A stretch of 64,000 bases of DNA. It comes from Typha latifolia. Lineage: Eukaryota > Streptophyta > Magnoliopsida > Poales > Typhaceae. Below are positions 48,977 to 60,195 of this stretch, piece by piece; the stretch's first letter is position 1, and every line of letters starts with the position of its first letter. The notes under the pieces were generated by a model. It made no database searches and was not told where the DNA came from. It was given only the letters and a program-made list of their open reading frames with translations. The translations under genes and the position numbers were made by a program. The DNA is taken from NCBI GenBank assembly GCA_019914945.1, contig CM034106.1, forward strand, positions 6,820,001 to 6,884,000, read 5' to 3'.

Positions 48977-49411
48977 GAAATGACTCAAGTTGTTAATATA
49001 ATTCATCATAACCTTATAATTTCAAACCATCAAACTGATCATTGTGTTAATTTTTTGAAGTTTAAAAAGTACATACTAATATCTTGTTACATTTAAGTCA
49101 TCAACAGCTTAATTCCCAGAATTAGTAAGTACAAGTTCAACATCAAAGCTTCAGTTTTTGGCTGGGTGAGTCTTAAGATAGACGGGCCCAAAACGCTCAA
49201 AATGTTAAACATCGGCGGTTCTTGAAGATGAAAGAAAAGGAGACAACATAGCATGTTGTTTGAGCTTTCCTACGGGTTCTGTCAACTCTTTCCTCCTACT
49301 TTATCTCAATCTTTTGGGCCCCTAGGAAGGTGATCGCCCCTTCTAAGTCAGGGACTCCTTCAAAGTTCAAACTGGGAAGGGTACTGGGTCAAGCTTTGAT
49401 CCAACAGATAG
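48977..49411. repeat. Duplicated segment, copy B, right part
   Basis: It matches copy A from about 7606 to 8045 (shared ACATACTAATATCTTGTTAC, AGACGGGCCCAAAACG and GGTACTGGGTCAA). It ends at GATAG, where TGTAACAATCCC begins. Confidence 0.85.
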
Positions 49412-49500
49412 TGTAACAATCCCAAAATTTTAAAACATAAATAAATAAGGAAAATTAATAGAGATAAATGTTTAGATAATGAGGGGGGTTTAGTTTTATC
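49412..49500. other. Short LTR-like fragment
   Basis: It begins TGTAACAATCCCAAAATTTT, which looks like an LTR start, and becomes unrecognisable where the truncated RT of Gypsy C begins. Confidence 0.3.
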
Positions 49501-49509
49501 TCTTATATT

Positions 49510-50600
49510 TTTTACAAAGGTGGACAAGATGCTCCTTCCATGAACGGCGGTTGTACATAAGGATGTCATTAATGAAGACAAGCACATACCACCTCAACAA
49601 CATACTAAAGATATTGTTCATCAACCCTTGAAAGGTCGAGGGGGCATTAGTGAGTCCAAAAGGCATGACCTTGAACTCATAATGTCCATCATGTGTGCAA
49701 AATGCAGTCTTGTGCACATCCTCGGGTCTCACTCAGATTTAGTGATAGCCGGCTCGCAAGTTTAATTTATTGAAGTAAGAGGCCCCCGAAAGCTCATCCA
49801 AGAGTTCTTCAATGACAAGAATATGATACCTATCCTTCACTATGATGGCATTGAGTGCATGGTAGTCCACGCAAAATCGTCACGTACCATCTTTCTTCCG
49901 CACTAGGAGCATCGATGATGAGTACGAGCTTCGACTCGGTTGGATGATTTCATCGTCCAGCATCTCCTTAAAAAGCCTTGTGATCTCCTCCTTTTACACA
50001 AATGGGTACCGGTAGGGTCACACATTAGCCAGCTCGGCTCCAAGAGTAATCTCAATGTGGTGGTCTTGGGGTCGAGCCGGCGATATTCTGCGTGGTTCTT
50101 CAAACACCTTATTGAATTCCTTCAACAAGCTGGACAGATCAGCAGGTACTTCTTCCTTTATATGGTCCACTTGGCTCTTTATTAGTTGCATTAGAAGGCC
50201 ATGGATGCCAACCCTTGGCAGCCCCACCATCAGCTGAAGTTGGGCTCCATGTCGTAGTCGAATTTTGTCTAACCGAATTCGTTTGCCACTTCACTTAAAA
50301 TCCATCCACATTTCTAAAAATTCAAATGTCATTGGGCACAAACTTTGCATCCATTAGGTCCCCAATACAATGTCAACCCCTCGTAAGGCTAAAGGGTAAA
50401 GATCCAAGGTGAAGGAATTGTCTTGAATCTTCAAAAGAACCTCTCGGCATATGTTGTTCACCCAGAGTGTCATGCCGTCTCCAAGTGCTACATTAAACAC
50501 ATAGGTAGCATCTGTAGCCATTCCTATCTTCTTTACCATGCATTCATCCATGAAATTGTGGGTGCTCCTAGTGTCATGAGGATCCTCATATTTCATTCTT
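49510..50600 (-). pseudogene. Gypsy C protease and partial RT
   Basis: Protease at 50354-50596 has DTRSTHNFMDE: the Gly of the D-T/S-G active site is Arg. DLYPLALRGVDIVLG follows, as in the other Gypsy copies here. RT is seen at 50018-50230 (EVPADLSSLLKEFNKVFEEP) and 49496-49732 ([20 protein letters not shown], then [12 protein letters not shown]). The active-site DD is changed to ND, so it would be inactive. Homology stops after KEHLVHL, where the element is truncated. Confidence 0.8.
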
Positions 50601-52085
50601 CATGGTGCCGTTGACCCAAAGCTTCCTCGTGCATTGGCGCCAGTGTAGATATGCATGAAGATCTCGACGTGGACCTCCTTGTTGCTCTCCAAGGCATCTT
50701 ATTTTTCCACCAAGTCCTCTAATTCATCCTTCGCTACTTCATCTTCCTCCACATCCTCTGCTTCATCCAACACCATCACCGTGGCCGCCAGTCGGGCACA
50801 TTTGAGCCCAAGAGTGAATCATTCATCACAATGAAAGCATAGCCCTTGAGATATTTTTTCTTCGACTGGGGCTTGGGTAAATCTTCTCATGGTAGCTCGA
50901 GGAGGTCCCCTCACCTCTGGTTTTTGCCATAGAAGCAGTCTTGCACATGTCGTCAGTGGAGCCATGGCATATGAGTGTGGTCACGGTTTGCCGAGGCACT
51001 CCTCTAACCTCCGTGGTTCTCTAGCCCCCTTTTGCCGCTAACTGAAGCTCCCTAAGCTTCTATTCCATCAATTAACTTGTGGCAAAAGCCTCAAGCAATG
51101 TGGTTGGTAGAGCAACCTTCACTTCGGCTTGAATGTCTCGTCGAAGGCCGCTAATGAATGTGCTCTTGAGTTGAGAATCCAACCAGCCCCGAACTGGATT
51201 GCTATCATGCTCGAACTCCTCTTGATATGCTCTCACCATAGTCCGTTTTGGTTAGCTTGGTGAGAGAAACTTGGAAATCTTCATAACTGGAGGATCCAAA
51301 CTGAATGCAAATAGCATCAGTGAAATCCTCCCACGTCCGATAGGGCTGAGCTCGCTTCGTGGATTGGTACCATCGGTGGCGGTGCCTTTGAGATGGAAGA
51401 ATTCTAGCAACACCTTTTATGCATTGGGTGTTCAATATTACTCGAAGAATTGCTCCACTTGATAGACCCAAATGAGCAGATCGCCTCCATTGAAAGGTAG
51501 AAAATTGAGGTGAACTATCCCCACACAGACTCTGCATTCTTCTTCCTCATGTCGGTTAGGCTTTTCTTCTCTTGGGTTTAGTCTAGCATCCCTAGGATGA
51601 TATTGAGGAGTCGCTAGTTCTTCATAATTCGCCCATTCATCATCGTTATCGTGGTGAGACGGATCCGATGCTCAGTTGCGGTGAAAGGTCGGCGGTGGTA
51701 CATTATGCCTTTCTGGTAGCGTAGGCAGCAAGGGTCCCCTAGCTTGGCCACCCATGAAGTCCTCATGGTCTTCCTCTAGTCTATCACGGAATGGTGGAAG
51801 CAGTGTCCTTTGACGTAGAGGTGGTTCTATCGGTGGTGCAATTTGAGTACGAGCGGGAAGCTCAATTGCCGCCGTACTCCTTGGTGCGCCCAAGAGGACC
51901 TGAATCATCGCTTACATAGACACTTCATGGCTCGCTGCATCTCCATCATGTCCGTGAACATCTTGATCAGATCTGAGTTGATGGAAGAAGTCATTGGAGA
52001 ATTCCTAACCAATGAGTTTGGGTTAGTCTCAGATCTGACCATATATATGGCCTCTCGTTCGACAAAGGTGCCTTCATTGGGTCTC
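50600..52085 (-). pseudogene. Gypsy C gag
   Basis: The N-terminal part 51905-52085 reads PNEGTFVEREA and MTSSINSDLIKMF. A proline-rich linker follows (51672-51908), then capsid sequence at 51205-51537 with frame changes. A zinc knuckle GLCFHCDE is interrupted by a stop near 50825-50850, followed by an acidic tail. The first codons lie beyond Gypsy D at about 57361-57400. Confidence 0.75.
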
Positions 52086-52910
52086 TGATACGATTCGGAC
52101 TTCACTGATATTGTCTTGAGCATGGATACACTTTAGGGATGTCTTTGTCTCTTGTTTTTGTGTTGAATTCTAAAAAAAAGTTTTTTGTATGTCGCGTTCA
52201 AACGCAGGAGGAGTGCGTTCGAACGCGCTTGTGAACGCCTGCATCAGGTTCGCACATCCAGAGAGTGCAAAATGTGCCTTCGAACGCGATCGGGCGTGTT
52301 TGAACGCGGTCGACGAAAATGTACTGTTTAGGGTTAATAATTATCATTTTTGAATTATTTGGTTAGCCTCTAAAAGTGTGGATGGCAACCATAAAATTAT
52401 TATTGATAAATTGAGTTTTTGCCTTGTCTCCTTCGTCTTCTTCTCTCTCATTCTCTCGATCTCCGGCGACGCCACTTCTAACCTCCCTCAACCGGCCAAT
52501 CACCCTAGTCCCTTAGGGGCAGCCCACTCCTCCCCCTTCTTCCAATCTATCCAACACTTACCCTAACCCTTCCATCACCCATAACCCTTCCACCACCACT
52601 TGTTCACCGGTGCCACCCCATTAACGCCGGTCCACCACCATCTAAGATCTCGTGTCTCCATCCATGGATTCTAAGACAGACCCCCTGATGTTCGTCTAGT
52701 AATCGGATGATATCTCAAGATCCCTACATCCGATTCACTTGAAACTTAATTTGTTCGAAAGCTCTTTTCCAGGGTTACAACATATCAAAATCTCACATTG
52801 ATCTGATGGCAAAACCTTTTGGGATCCATTTCCAAAGTTCTGTGTTAGATCCTGTCCAGATCTGAAATTTAGAATAGATCAAACATTGGCCAAAAAGGGA
52901 GATCGTACCA
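52086..52910 (+). repeat. 5' LTR of Gypsy D
   Basis: 825 bases. The palindrome array is at 52193-52316, and a TATA-like CTCTAAAAGTGTGG at about 52368. It lacks one module unit that the 3' LTR has. Confidence 0.88.
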
Positions 52911-52929
52911 ATCTGGTATCAGAGCCACC

Positions 52930-54360
52930 GTTCCTCGAACATGCCCTTCCTATGACGACAACTAGACCCATGGCTGCACGGTGAGATAAGGAAGAAGAGA
53001 TTCTCCCAATAGAGGAGGGAGAAACGGCTGTAGGGATTTCCATCCGCAAAACCGCCCGATCAAATCAGAATACGGAAGAACCTAGTGTTCAAGCCGTGTT
53101 GGGGTCTCTTTCTGAACAAATGGTCATCAACAGCTAGATGATGATGGAGATGATGCAAGAATTATGGGAGATAAGGGATGCCATGGCGAATGGGAATGCA
53201 CCATCGACCCCACGACGTGAGTCCACTCCCATGAACCCGCCGCCACCGGTTCAGAATTTGCAACCACAAGAGCCGCTGCTGCCACCACCCTATGGGCAGA
53301 AACAAGCAAGGATGGTTCCACCAGGCCTAGTTGTAGGTGAGTCCATCCGACGAGCGCACCATTATGGAGATCACCTTGGAGATCTAGATCTATGGACGAG
53401 GCAATACGAACTGGAACCCTGGTGAGTTAATCAAAATCAAAGGAGGGATCATCAACCATTCATGGTGCATCATTCTTCGGTTAGACAAGGACTTAGACAT
53501 GATCTGGATCGAGACAATGGCATCCGTGGACAAATTGTGCATTTCGAATTCCCCAAGTTCAAAGGTGGCGATCCGATCGATTGGTTGTATAAGGCGGAGC
53601 AAAATATTCGCATACCAGGGTACGGCGGAAGAATATAAGATGACGCTTGCGAGCTTCTACCTTGAAGATGCGACGCTTCATTGGTTTTGAGCAGCCAACT
53701 AATGAGGCTATCGAAACTTGGGCTGACTTTTGCATCGATATCACGCGACGATTTGGAGCGTCGAGGTATGAAGACTTCGATGGTCTTCTCTTAAATACGA
53801 TGTAAAAGACCACGGTTGGGGCATATCAAGAAGAATTTGAGAGGATAAGTAGCCGATGCCAACCCCCATGGACGGATCAGCAACTTCGCAGCACCTTCAT
53901 CTCCGAGCTGTGGGGAGATATACAAGCCAACGTGAGGGCTTTAAGGCCTAGAATCTTAAAGGAGGCCTTCGAAGATGCGGTGCTCATGGAAGATAAACAT
54001 TGAGCCATGAAGTTACATCTGAAAAAGAACTGGACGAGCCAAGGAAGCCGCAATCAAGCTTAGCTAACCATAGTGGCAGGAAATATTACCGGAGTACCAA
54101 GAACTACTGCTGCAATGGTGCCTCCTCGAGCACCCCTGAAACCATCCCAAGATGTGAAGTATGCACTTAAATGTCCGGGACGAGCACTCACACCTTCTCA
54201 GGTGGAGGAACGAAGAGCCAAAGGCCTATGCTTTCATTGTGATGAGAAGTTTGTACCCGGACATCGCTGCGCTAAACCGATGGGATCGGTGATGCTAATA
54301 GATGGGTTAGACGATGTGGAGGATGAGTTTGCAGCTGAAGATGAAGGGGGGGCTAGATAG
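52930..54360 (+). pseudogene. Gypsy D gag
   Basis: The start near 52954 (MTTTRPMAAR) meets a stop after 10 codons. EEILPIEEGE and then MMMEMMQELWEIRDAM (53138 onward) follow, then a proline-rich linker. Capsid sequence FPKFKGGDPIDWLYKAEQNI lies near 53550-53610 in another frame. The zinc knuckle GLCFHCDEKFVPGHRC (about 54220-54270) is intact, followed by the acidic tail DGLDDVEDEFAAEDEGG. Several stops and shifts. Confidence 0.8.
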
Positions 54361-56415
54361 CAAGGAGGAATAGCTGAGGAGCAACCTGTGGAGGACATGA
54401 TAGCCGAAATCTCCCTCCATGCCTTTTAATGGACATCCACGCCAAAGACTTTGGGTTGAACGGTGTAGTCAAGAAAACCACAGTGAGAATCTTGATCGAC
54501 ACTGGGTCCACCCACAACTTCATTGATAAGAGGCTCCTTAGGAAGATTGGGCTCAAGTCAGAACCCACGGAAGGGTTCGATGTGATGATTGGAGATGGCA
54601 CCTCATTGAGGGTAGATTTTATTTGTGGAGGTGTGTAATTGAAGGTGCAAGGCCAAACTTTCACATTGAATCTTTATCTGTTGGCCTTGCAAGGTGCCGA
54701 CATTGTCTTGGGGACCCAATGTCTTCAAAGCTTGGGACCCGTAATATTTGATTTTTCAAACCTCACACTGACATTTCGGAGGAATGGTTGAAGGGTGCTG
54801 CTGGATGGAAACCAACCACGGCAAGGGCCGACGTTGCAACCACTTTTGGGCCTTCCTTGTGCAAGGGACCGAGCTCTACTATTGCAAATGGCTGTTGCTG
54901 AACTAGAACATCCACCACCAAGGGAAATAGTCGCTGACATGCAAGAGTTGCTGTAAGAATTTAAGGATCTCTTTGAGGAGCCCCGAGGACTGTTGCCGAC
55001 CCATCGACACGTCCATCGCATCCAGATAACTTCGGGGGCTGAACCGACAAATGTTTGGCCCTATCGGTACCCGCATGTCTAGAAGGAAGAGATCAACAAA
55101 TTGGTGGTGGAAATGCTCGAGCAAGGGATTATTCAACCAAGTAGAAGTACCTACTCGTCGCCGGTGCTGCTAGTTCGAAAGAAAGACGGGAGTTGGCGAC
55201 TTGCAATGACTACCGAGCCTTGAATGCGATCACCGTTAAAGATTGGTATCCAATACTGGTGATCGAGGAGTTGCTAGATGAACTCACAGGGTTGGTTTAC
55301 CTCAACAAACTTGACTTAAGAGCGGGGTACCATCAAATCCGCATTGACCCGAAAGATGTGCACAAAACAGCGTTCCAAACTCATGATGGCCACTATGAGT
55401 TTCGAGTCATGCCGTTTGAGCTCACCAATGTACCAGCCACCTTCCAAGGGCTGATGAATGACCTTTTCCGCCCGCTCTTGCGTTGATACGTGCTCGTCTT
55501 CTTTAACGATATTCTAGTGTATAGTAGGAATTGGAGCGAGCACTTGCAGCATGTGCGTGAAGTGTTGAATATCTTACGACAAAACCAATTAAAAGTTAAC
55601 ATGAGCAAGTGCCTTTGGTAAGAGCCACGAGTGGAGTACTTGGGACATATAATCTCAGTGAGAGGAGTGGAAGCCGATCCAAGTAAGATCAAAAATATGG
55701 TGGACTGGCCGATTCCCACTAATTAGTAGGAATTGAGGGGATTCCTTGGGTTGACGGGGTACTACCGGCGATTCGTTGCCAACTACAGCAAGATTGCTGC
55801 CCCGTTGACCTCCTTACTCAAGAAGGAGGATTTCAATGGATGAGCAAGGCTATGGAGGCCTTCGAAGCATTGAAGACAGCCATGTCTACTGCACCCGTTC
55901 TAACACTACTGGATTTCAACAAGCCCTTTGTGGTGGAATGCGACGCTTCGGGTGAGGGCATCGGAGCAGTTTTGATGCAAGAGGGCAGACCCGTGGCATA
56001 TATGAGCAAGGCGTTGTCAAACTGGTCACGACAGCCATCCACCTATGAGCGTGAAATGCTAGCAATTCTACACGCTGTCACCAAATGGCGACCCTATTTG
56101 ATTGGCCAACAGTTTACTATCTGCACGGACTAGTGTAGCTTACCCTACTTTATGGAGCAACATGTGCACACCCTAGGACAACAATGGTGGGTCACGAAAC
56201 TCCTTGGGTATGACTATGAACTAGTCTACAAAAAGGGGATCGAGAACCAGGCGGCCGATGCCCTTTCACGCCAATCGGACACAAGTGAGCTCGCCTCCTT
56301 TTCAGCACCAACCCTTCCTCTATTTTCAGATACGTGGGGAACCAATGCAGAGGATCAAATCATGGAGGAGCTTGAGTCAGAGTTCAAGGATCGCTTCCCT
56401 AATTTCAAACCTTGA
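54361..56415 (+). pseudogene. Gypsy D protease, RT and RNase H; integrase missing
   Basis: Protease at 54429-54700 keeps ILIDTGSTHNFID with an intact active site. RT at about 55070-55700 has [38 protein letters not shown] and then YVLVFFNDILVYSR, so the catalytic DD is ND. Several stops and a shift lie near 55190, 55486 and 55728. RNase H at 55840-56260 has VVECDASGEGIGAVL and YEREMLAIL. The last codons (AEDQIMEELESEFKDRFPNF) run straight into a stop, where an integrase should continue. Confidence 0.85.
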
Positions 56416-56442
56416 GGACAAGGTTGCGGATGCATGGTGGAT

Positions 56443-57355
56443 TGATACGATTCGAACTTCACCGATATCGTCTCAAGCATAGATACACTTTAGGAATGTC
56501 TTTGTCTCTTGTTTTAGTGTTTAATTCTCAAAAAATAAGTTTTCTGTATGTCGCGTTCAAACGCAGGAGGAGTGCGTTCGAACGCGCTTGTGAATGCCTA
56601 CATCAGGTTCACACATCCAGAGAGTGCGAAATATGCATTCGAACGCGCCTACGAACGTGAAGCGAACACTTGCATCGCGTTCACAAATATAGAGAAATGT
56701 GAAATATGTGCGTTCGAACGCGATCGGGCGCGTTCGAACGCGATCGACGAAAATGTACTGTTTATGGTTAATAATTGTCATTTTTAAATTGTTTGGTTAG
56801 CCTCTAAAGGTGTGGATGGCAACTATGAAATTATTATTGATGAATTGAGTTTTTGCCTTGTCTCCTTCGTCTTCTTCTCTCCCATTCTCTTGGTCCCCGG
56901 TGACGCCGGTTCTAACCTCCCTCGACTAGCCAATCACCCTAGTCCCTTAGGGGCGGCCCACTCCTTCCCTTTCTTTCAATCTATCCAACACTTGCCCTAA
57001 CCCTTTCATCACCCATAACCCTTCCACAACCACTTGTTCACCAGTGCCCACCCCATTAACGCCATCCACCACCATCCACCATCATCTAGGATTTTGTGCC
57101 TCCATCCATGGATCCTAAGACAGACCCCCTGACGTTCGTCTACTAATTGAACGATATCTCGAGATCCTTACATCCGATTTACCTAAAACTTAATTTTTTG
57201 GAAAAGCTCTTTCTTGGGGCTATAACATATTAAAATCTCACATCGATCCGACAACAGAACCTTTTGGGATCTATTTTCAAAATTTTGTGTTAGATCCTAT
57301 CTAAATCTAAAAATTGGAATAGATCAAACCTTGGCCAAAATGGGAGATCGTACCA
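56443..57355 (+). repeat. 3' LTR of Gypsy D
   Basis: 913 bases, 88 longer than the 5' LTR, mainly from an extra module at about 56645-56715 (GAACGCGCCTACGAACGTGA ... AATATAGAGAAATG). TATA-like CTCTAAAGGTGTGG at 56802. Confidence 0.88.
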
Positions 57356-57418
57356 GTCTCAACGCCATGGATCTAGTTGTTGGCATGGTGTTCGAGGAAC
57401 GGTGGCTCTAATACCACT

Positions 57419-57750
57419 TGTTAAGAAGTAGAAGTAAGTTAATCATAGCCCTTTATTTTTCTAGGAATAGATCTAAGTTAGAAACCCTAATTCTACATCT
57501 AAGCCATAGCCACCATCGCCTCCACAAGTCACCCTACCTTACGGCCGTCCGCCACCATCCTTGGCCATCCAACACCCTTCGATGACCGCGTCCAGTTCTA
57601 ACCTTCCTCCAGTCTTTTATTTATATATTTTCATCCTTCGATTTATGTGAAACTAGAGCCATTAGAACCCTAACTCAACAAGCTATCATCAGCTAAATTT
57701 TCAATATTTTCTTATGTTCGGATTGATCCAGATCTGATTTGTAACATACA
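57419..57750 (-). repeat. 5' LTR of Gypsy C
   Basis: It lies between the primer-binding site and CCAAC. On the minus strand it starts TGTATGTTACAAATC and ends CTTCTTAACA. It has no palindrome array, unlike the other Gypsy LTRs. Confidence 0.6.
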
Positions 57751-57780
57751 CCAACTTTAACAAAATCCATATGACTGACA
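57751..57780. repeat. Second anchor of the A/B duplication
   Basis: Matches 14786-14815 at 27 of 30 bases (CCAACTTTAACAAAATCC). Confidence 0.65.
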
Positions 57781-58236
57781 TGTAACAATTTTTTTTAACC
57801 CAATTTATTATAGTTCAAGCGTTTCCCTCTCTTATTACTAACATTCATAATGGTTAGAATGTTTTCTTATTGATTAGATGAATGTTTTCTCATTGATTGA
57901 GATAGAAGATTTCTTATTAATTAAGATAAAAAATTTCTTATGAGATAAACGTTTATTTTCAATATAGTAACTCATAGCCATAAAGCTTGATGGGAGCTAG
58001 CCTATATATAGAGGATTTGGTCCCTAAATTTATTCACTCAATTCAGAAAAGTCATACCATCAAACTAGAGTGTTTGAGAGCTTAGAAGATCCAATGCTAA
58101 TATAAGAATAATCATAAGTTTTGAAGTGTGAATTTGAACACCAATGACCGGAGGTATGATGATCTTTGGGAGTTTAGTTTTCGATATTTTATAGAATTTA
58201 ATTCCGTATTTTGGATCGTATTCTTTTATTCTAACA
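57781..58236 (+). repeat. 5' LTR of Copia E
   Basis: 456 bases with a TATA box (CTATATATAGAGG, about 58001-58013). Its first 370 bases align closely with 63630-64000. Confidence 0.9.
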
Positions 58237-59334
58237 TTTGGTATTAGAGCACATTTTAATCTTTGCCTTGGTGTTTATGAATAATCTCTATGCTCTTCTC
58301 TATTTGCGGCTAAGATTTTCGTCATAAATTAAAGTTCCCTTTTGAGTTGTTTTTGATGCAAAAAATAAAGTTAGAAATATTTAAGATATTGATTTTCTAA
58401 ATATTCTATGTTTAATAATAATAAAAAAATGAAGAAGTTTTTTAGCATCGAATTTATGCCGAGTTGTGGTGCTGAAATTTCTGGGTCTAATCTAGATTTA
58501 TATGACTTGGATGAAGATTGAAGATGACCATAATTTGCAAAAATGATATTTCCCATCATTTTGCGATAGTACCATTTTTTTTTGGCTTAGGAAAATAGAA
58601 GTTTTGAGATTTATATAATTACAGAATTTAATTCTTAAGCATTACTTTATATTGCTCGCATATGTTATTTATTTATCCTTAAAATAATATATGTAATTTT
58701 AAGTTGAATTAAATTATACAAATTGATCAATTATGCTCATTATGTATTGCCTGGATTAATATTTATGTTCTAAATTAATGCATGCAATTTTGGGATGAAT
58801 TTTGAAACTATCATAACATGCATAATATATGCAATAAAGAATATTATGTCTAATAAGTGACTTATATAATTTTATTTAATTAAATGATGGCCACAACGTC
58901 TTTAATTAAATGAAATTATATTTTATAGTTTTAAAGATCACATAAAATAATTTTAGACATTAATTGTAATTAGTAATTTAAATATAATAAATTTTATCCC
59001 ACAGGAAATTTTATTATATTTAAATAATTAATTAGGATAGGATATCAAATTATTCATAACTTACCCACAGGAATTACAAATTAAGTAATAATTTGATAGT
59101 TTTATCATAAAGTTTAAGATATATATATATATATCAAACTATGCTCATAATATACTCATAGAATTATGAATTAAGATAGTTTGAGAAACTCTATCATAAA
59201 GAAGAATGAATCTTATTGAAATAAAATTTAGCCCACAGCAAATTTTATGTCATTTGATTCATTTTTTTCAAGTATGATTTACATTGGTAAAACATAATTT
59301 TATTTATGCCTTAATTTAACATAAGTATGTAATA
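58237..59334 (+). other. Long leader of Copia E
   Basis: About 1.1 kb of AT-rich DNA between primer site and gag, unusually long for Copia. It ends in T-rich sequence and TTGAATGCAG, which resembles an intron acceptor. It also has diverged repeats (AAATTTTATTATATTTAAAT, ATAATTTGATAGTTTTATC). Confidence 0.45.
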
Positions 59335-60195
59335 TTGAATGCAGCTTCACGACCTGAGAATTTATCTGATATCCGTTGTGATATTTTCGAATTGAAAGAG
59401 GATAACTATAAAGTATGGAAGGAGAGAGTTCTCCTTCATCTAGGGTGGATGGACATTGATTATGCAATAAGAAAGGATGAACCACCTGCAATCACTGCTA
59501 CTAGCTCTTCAGCGAACATTGCGCTTTATGAACGATGGGAGCGATCCAATTGTCTAAGCGCGGTATTCATTAAGACTAAAATATCTGCTAGTATTCGTGG
59601 TTCAGTAGATCAATATGAAAATGTCCGAGCCTTCCTTAAGGCCATTGATGACCAGTTCATCACTTCAGAAAAGGCTTTAGCAAACACTCTAATTATGAAG
59701 TTCTTTTCTCTAAGGCTCATTAATGTCAAAGGTGTGCGTGAGCACATCATGCAGATGAGGGACATTGCGGCTCAACTTAAGAAACTAGAGGTTGAGATGT
59801 CTAAAACCTTCCTAGTGCACTATATCTTGAACACTCTCCCATAATAGTACCGGCCTTTTAAGATTTCGTACAACACACATAAAGAAAAATGGTCAATCAA
59901 TGAGTTAATGACCATGTGTGTTCAAGAAGAAGGGAGGTTGGTGATGGAGCTAGGTGAAAGTGCAATGTTGACTACAACCCGTAGGAAGGGAAAGACTCAA
60001 GCTAATCAGAAGAGGAAGGGTAAAACACCACCCCAAACTGATATAAAAAAAGAGGCCAAGTGTTTCTTCTGTAAAAAGAAAGAACATATGAAAAAGGAAT
60101 GTGCCAAATTTCAGAAATGGCTTGAGGATAAAGGTAATCCAACCTCATTTGCTTGTTATGAATCTAATATGGTTAATGTTAATATTAACACCTAG
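59335..60195 (+). pseudogene. Copia E gag with zinc knuckle
   Basis: Sequence from 59338 (ELKEDNYKVWKERVLLHLG, 59389-59446) matches Copia Gag N-termini. A stop near 59842 and a shift precede the basic linker and the zinc knuckle CFFCKKKEHMKKEC (60060-60103, CX2CX4HX4C). No in-frame ATG is evident at the start. Confidence 0.85.

Larger units (their letters stand above)
52086..57355 (+). mobile_element. Gypsy element D, integrase deleted, with perfect target duplication
   Basis: LTRs 52086-52910 and 56443-57355 both start TGATACGATTCG and end GATCGTACCA. GTCTC flanks the element (52081-52085, 57356-57360). The primer-binding site TGGTATCAGAGCCACCG begins at 52914. Gag, protease, RT and RNase H are present with stops. 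Directly after the RNase H linker the sequence jumps to the short pre-LTR stretch (ACCTTGAGGACAAGGTTG), so the integrase is gone. Confidence 0.9.
49500..57750 (-). mobile_element. Gypsy element C, truncated, split by Gypsy D
   Basis: On the minus strand: a 5' LTR (57419-57750, ends TG...CA), the primer-binding site TGGTATTAGAGCC (57405-57417), and a gag start. Then comes the Gypsy D insertion (52086-57355), followed by the rest of gag, protease and part of RT down to about 49510. RNase H, integrase and the 3' LTR are missing. The gag frame joins across the Gypsy D insertion at the GTCTC target repeat, proving that D is younger. Confidence 0.8.
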
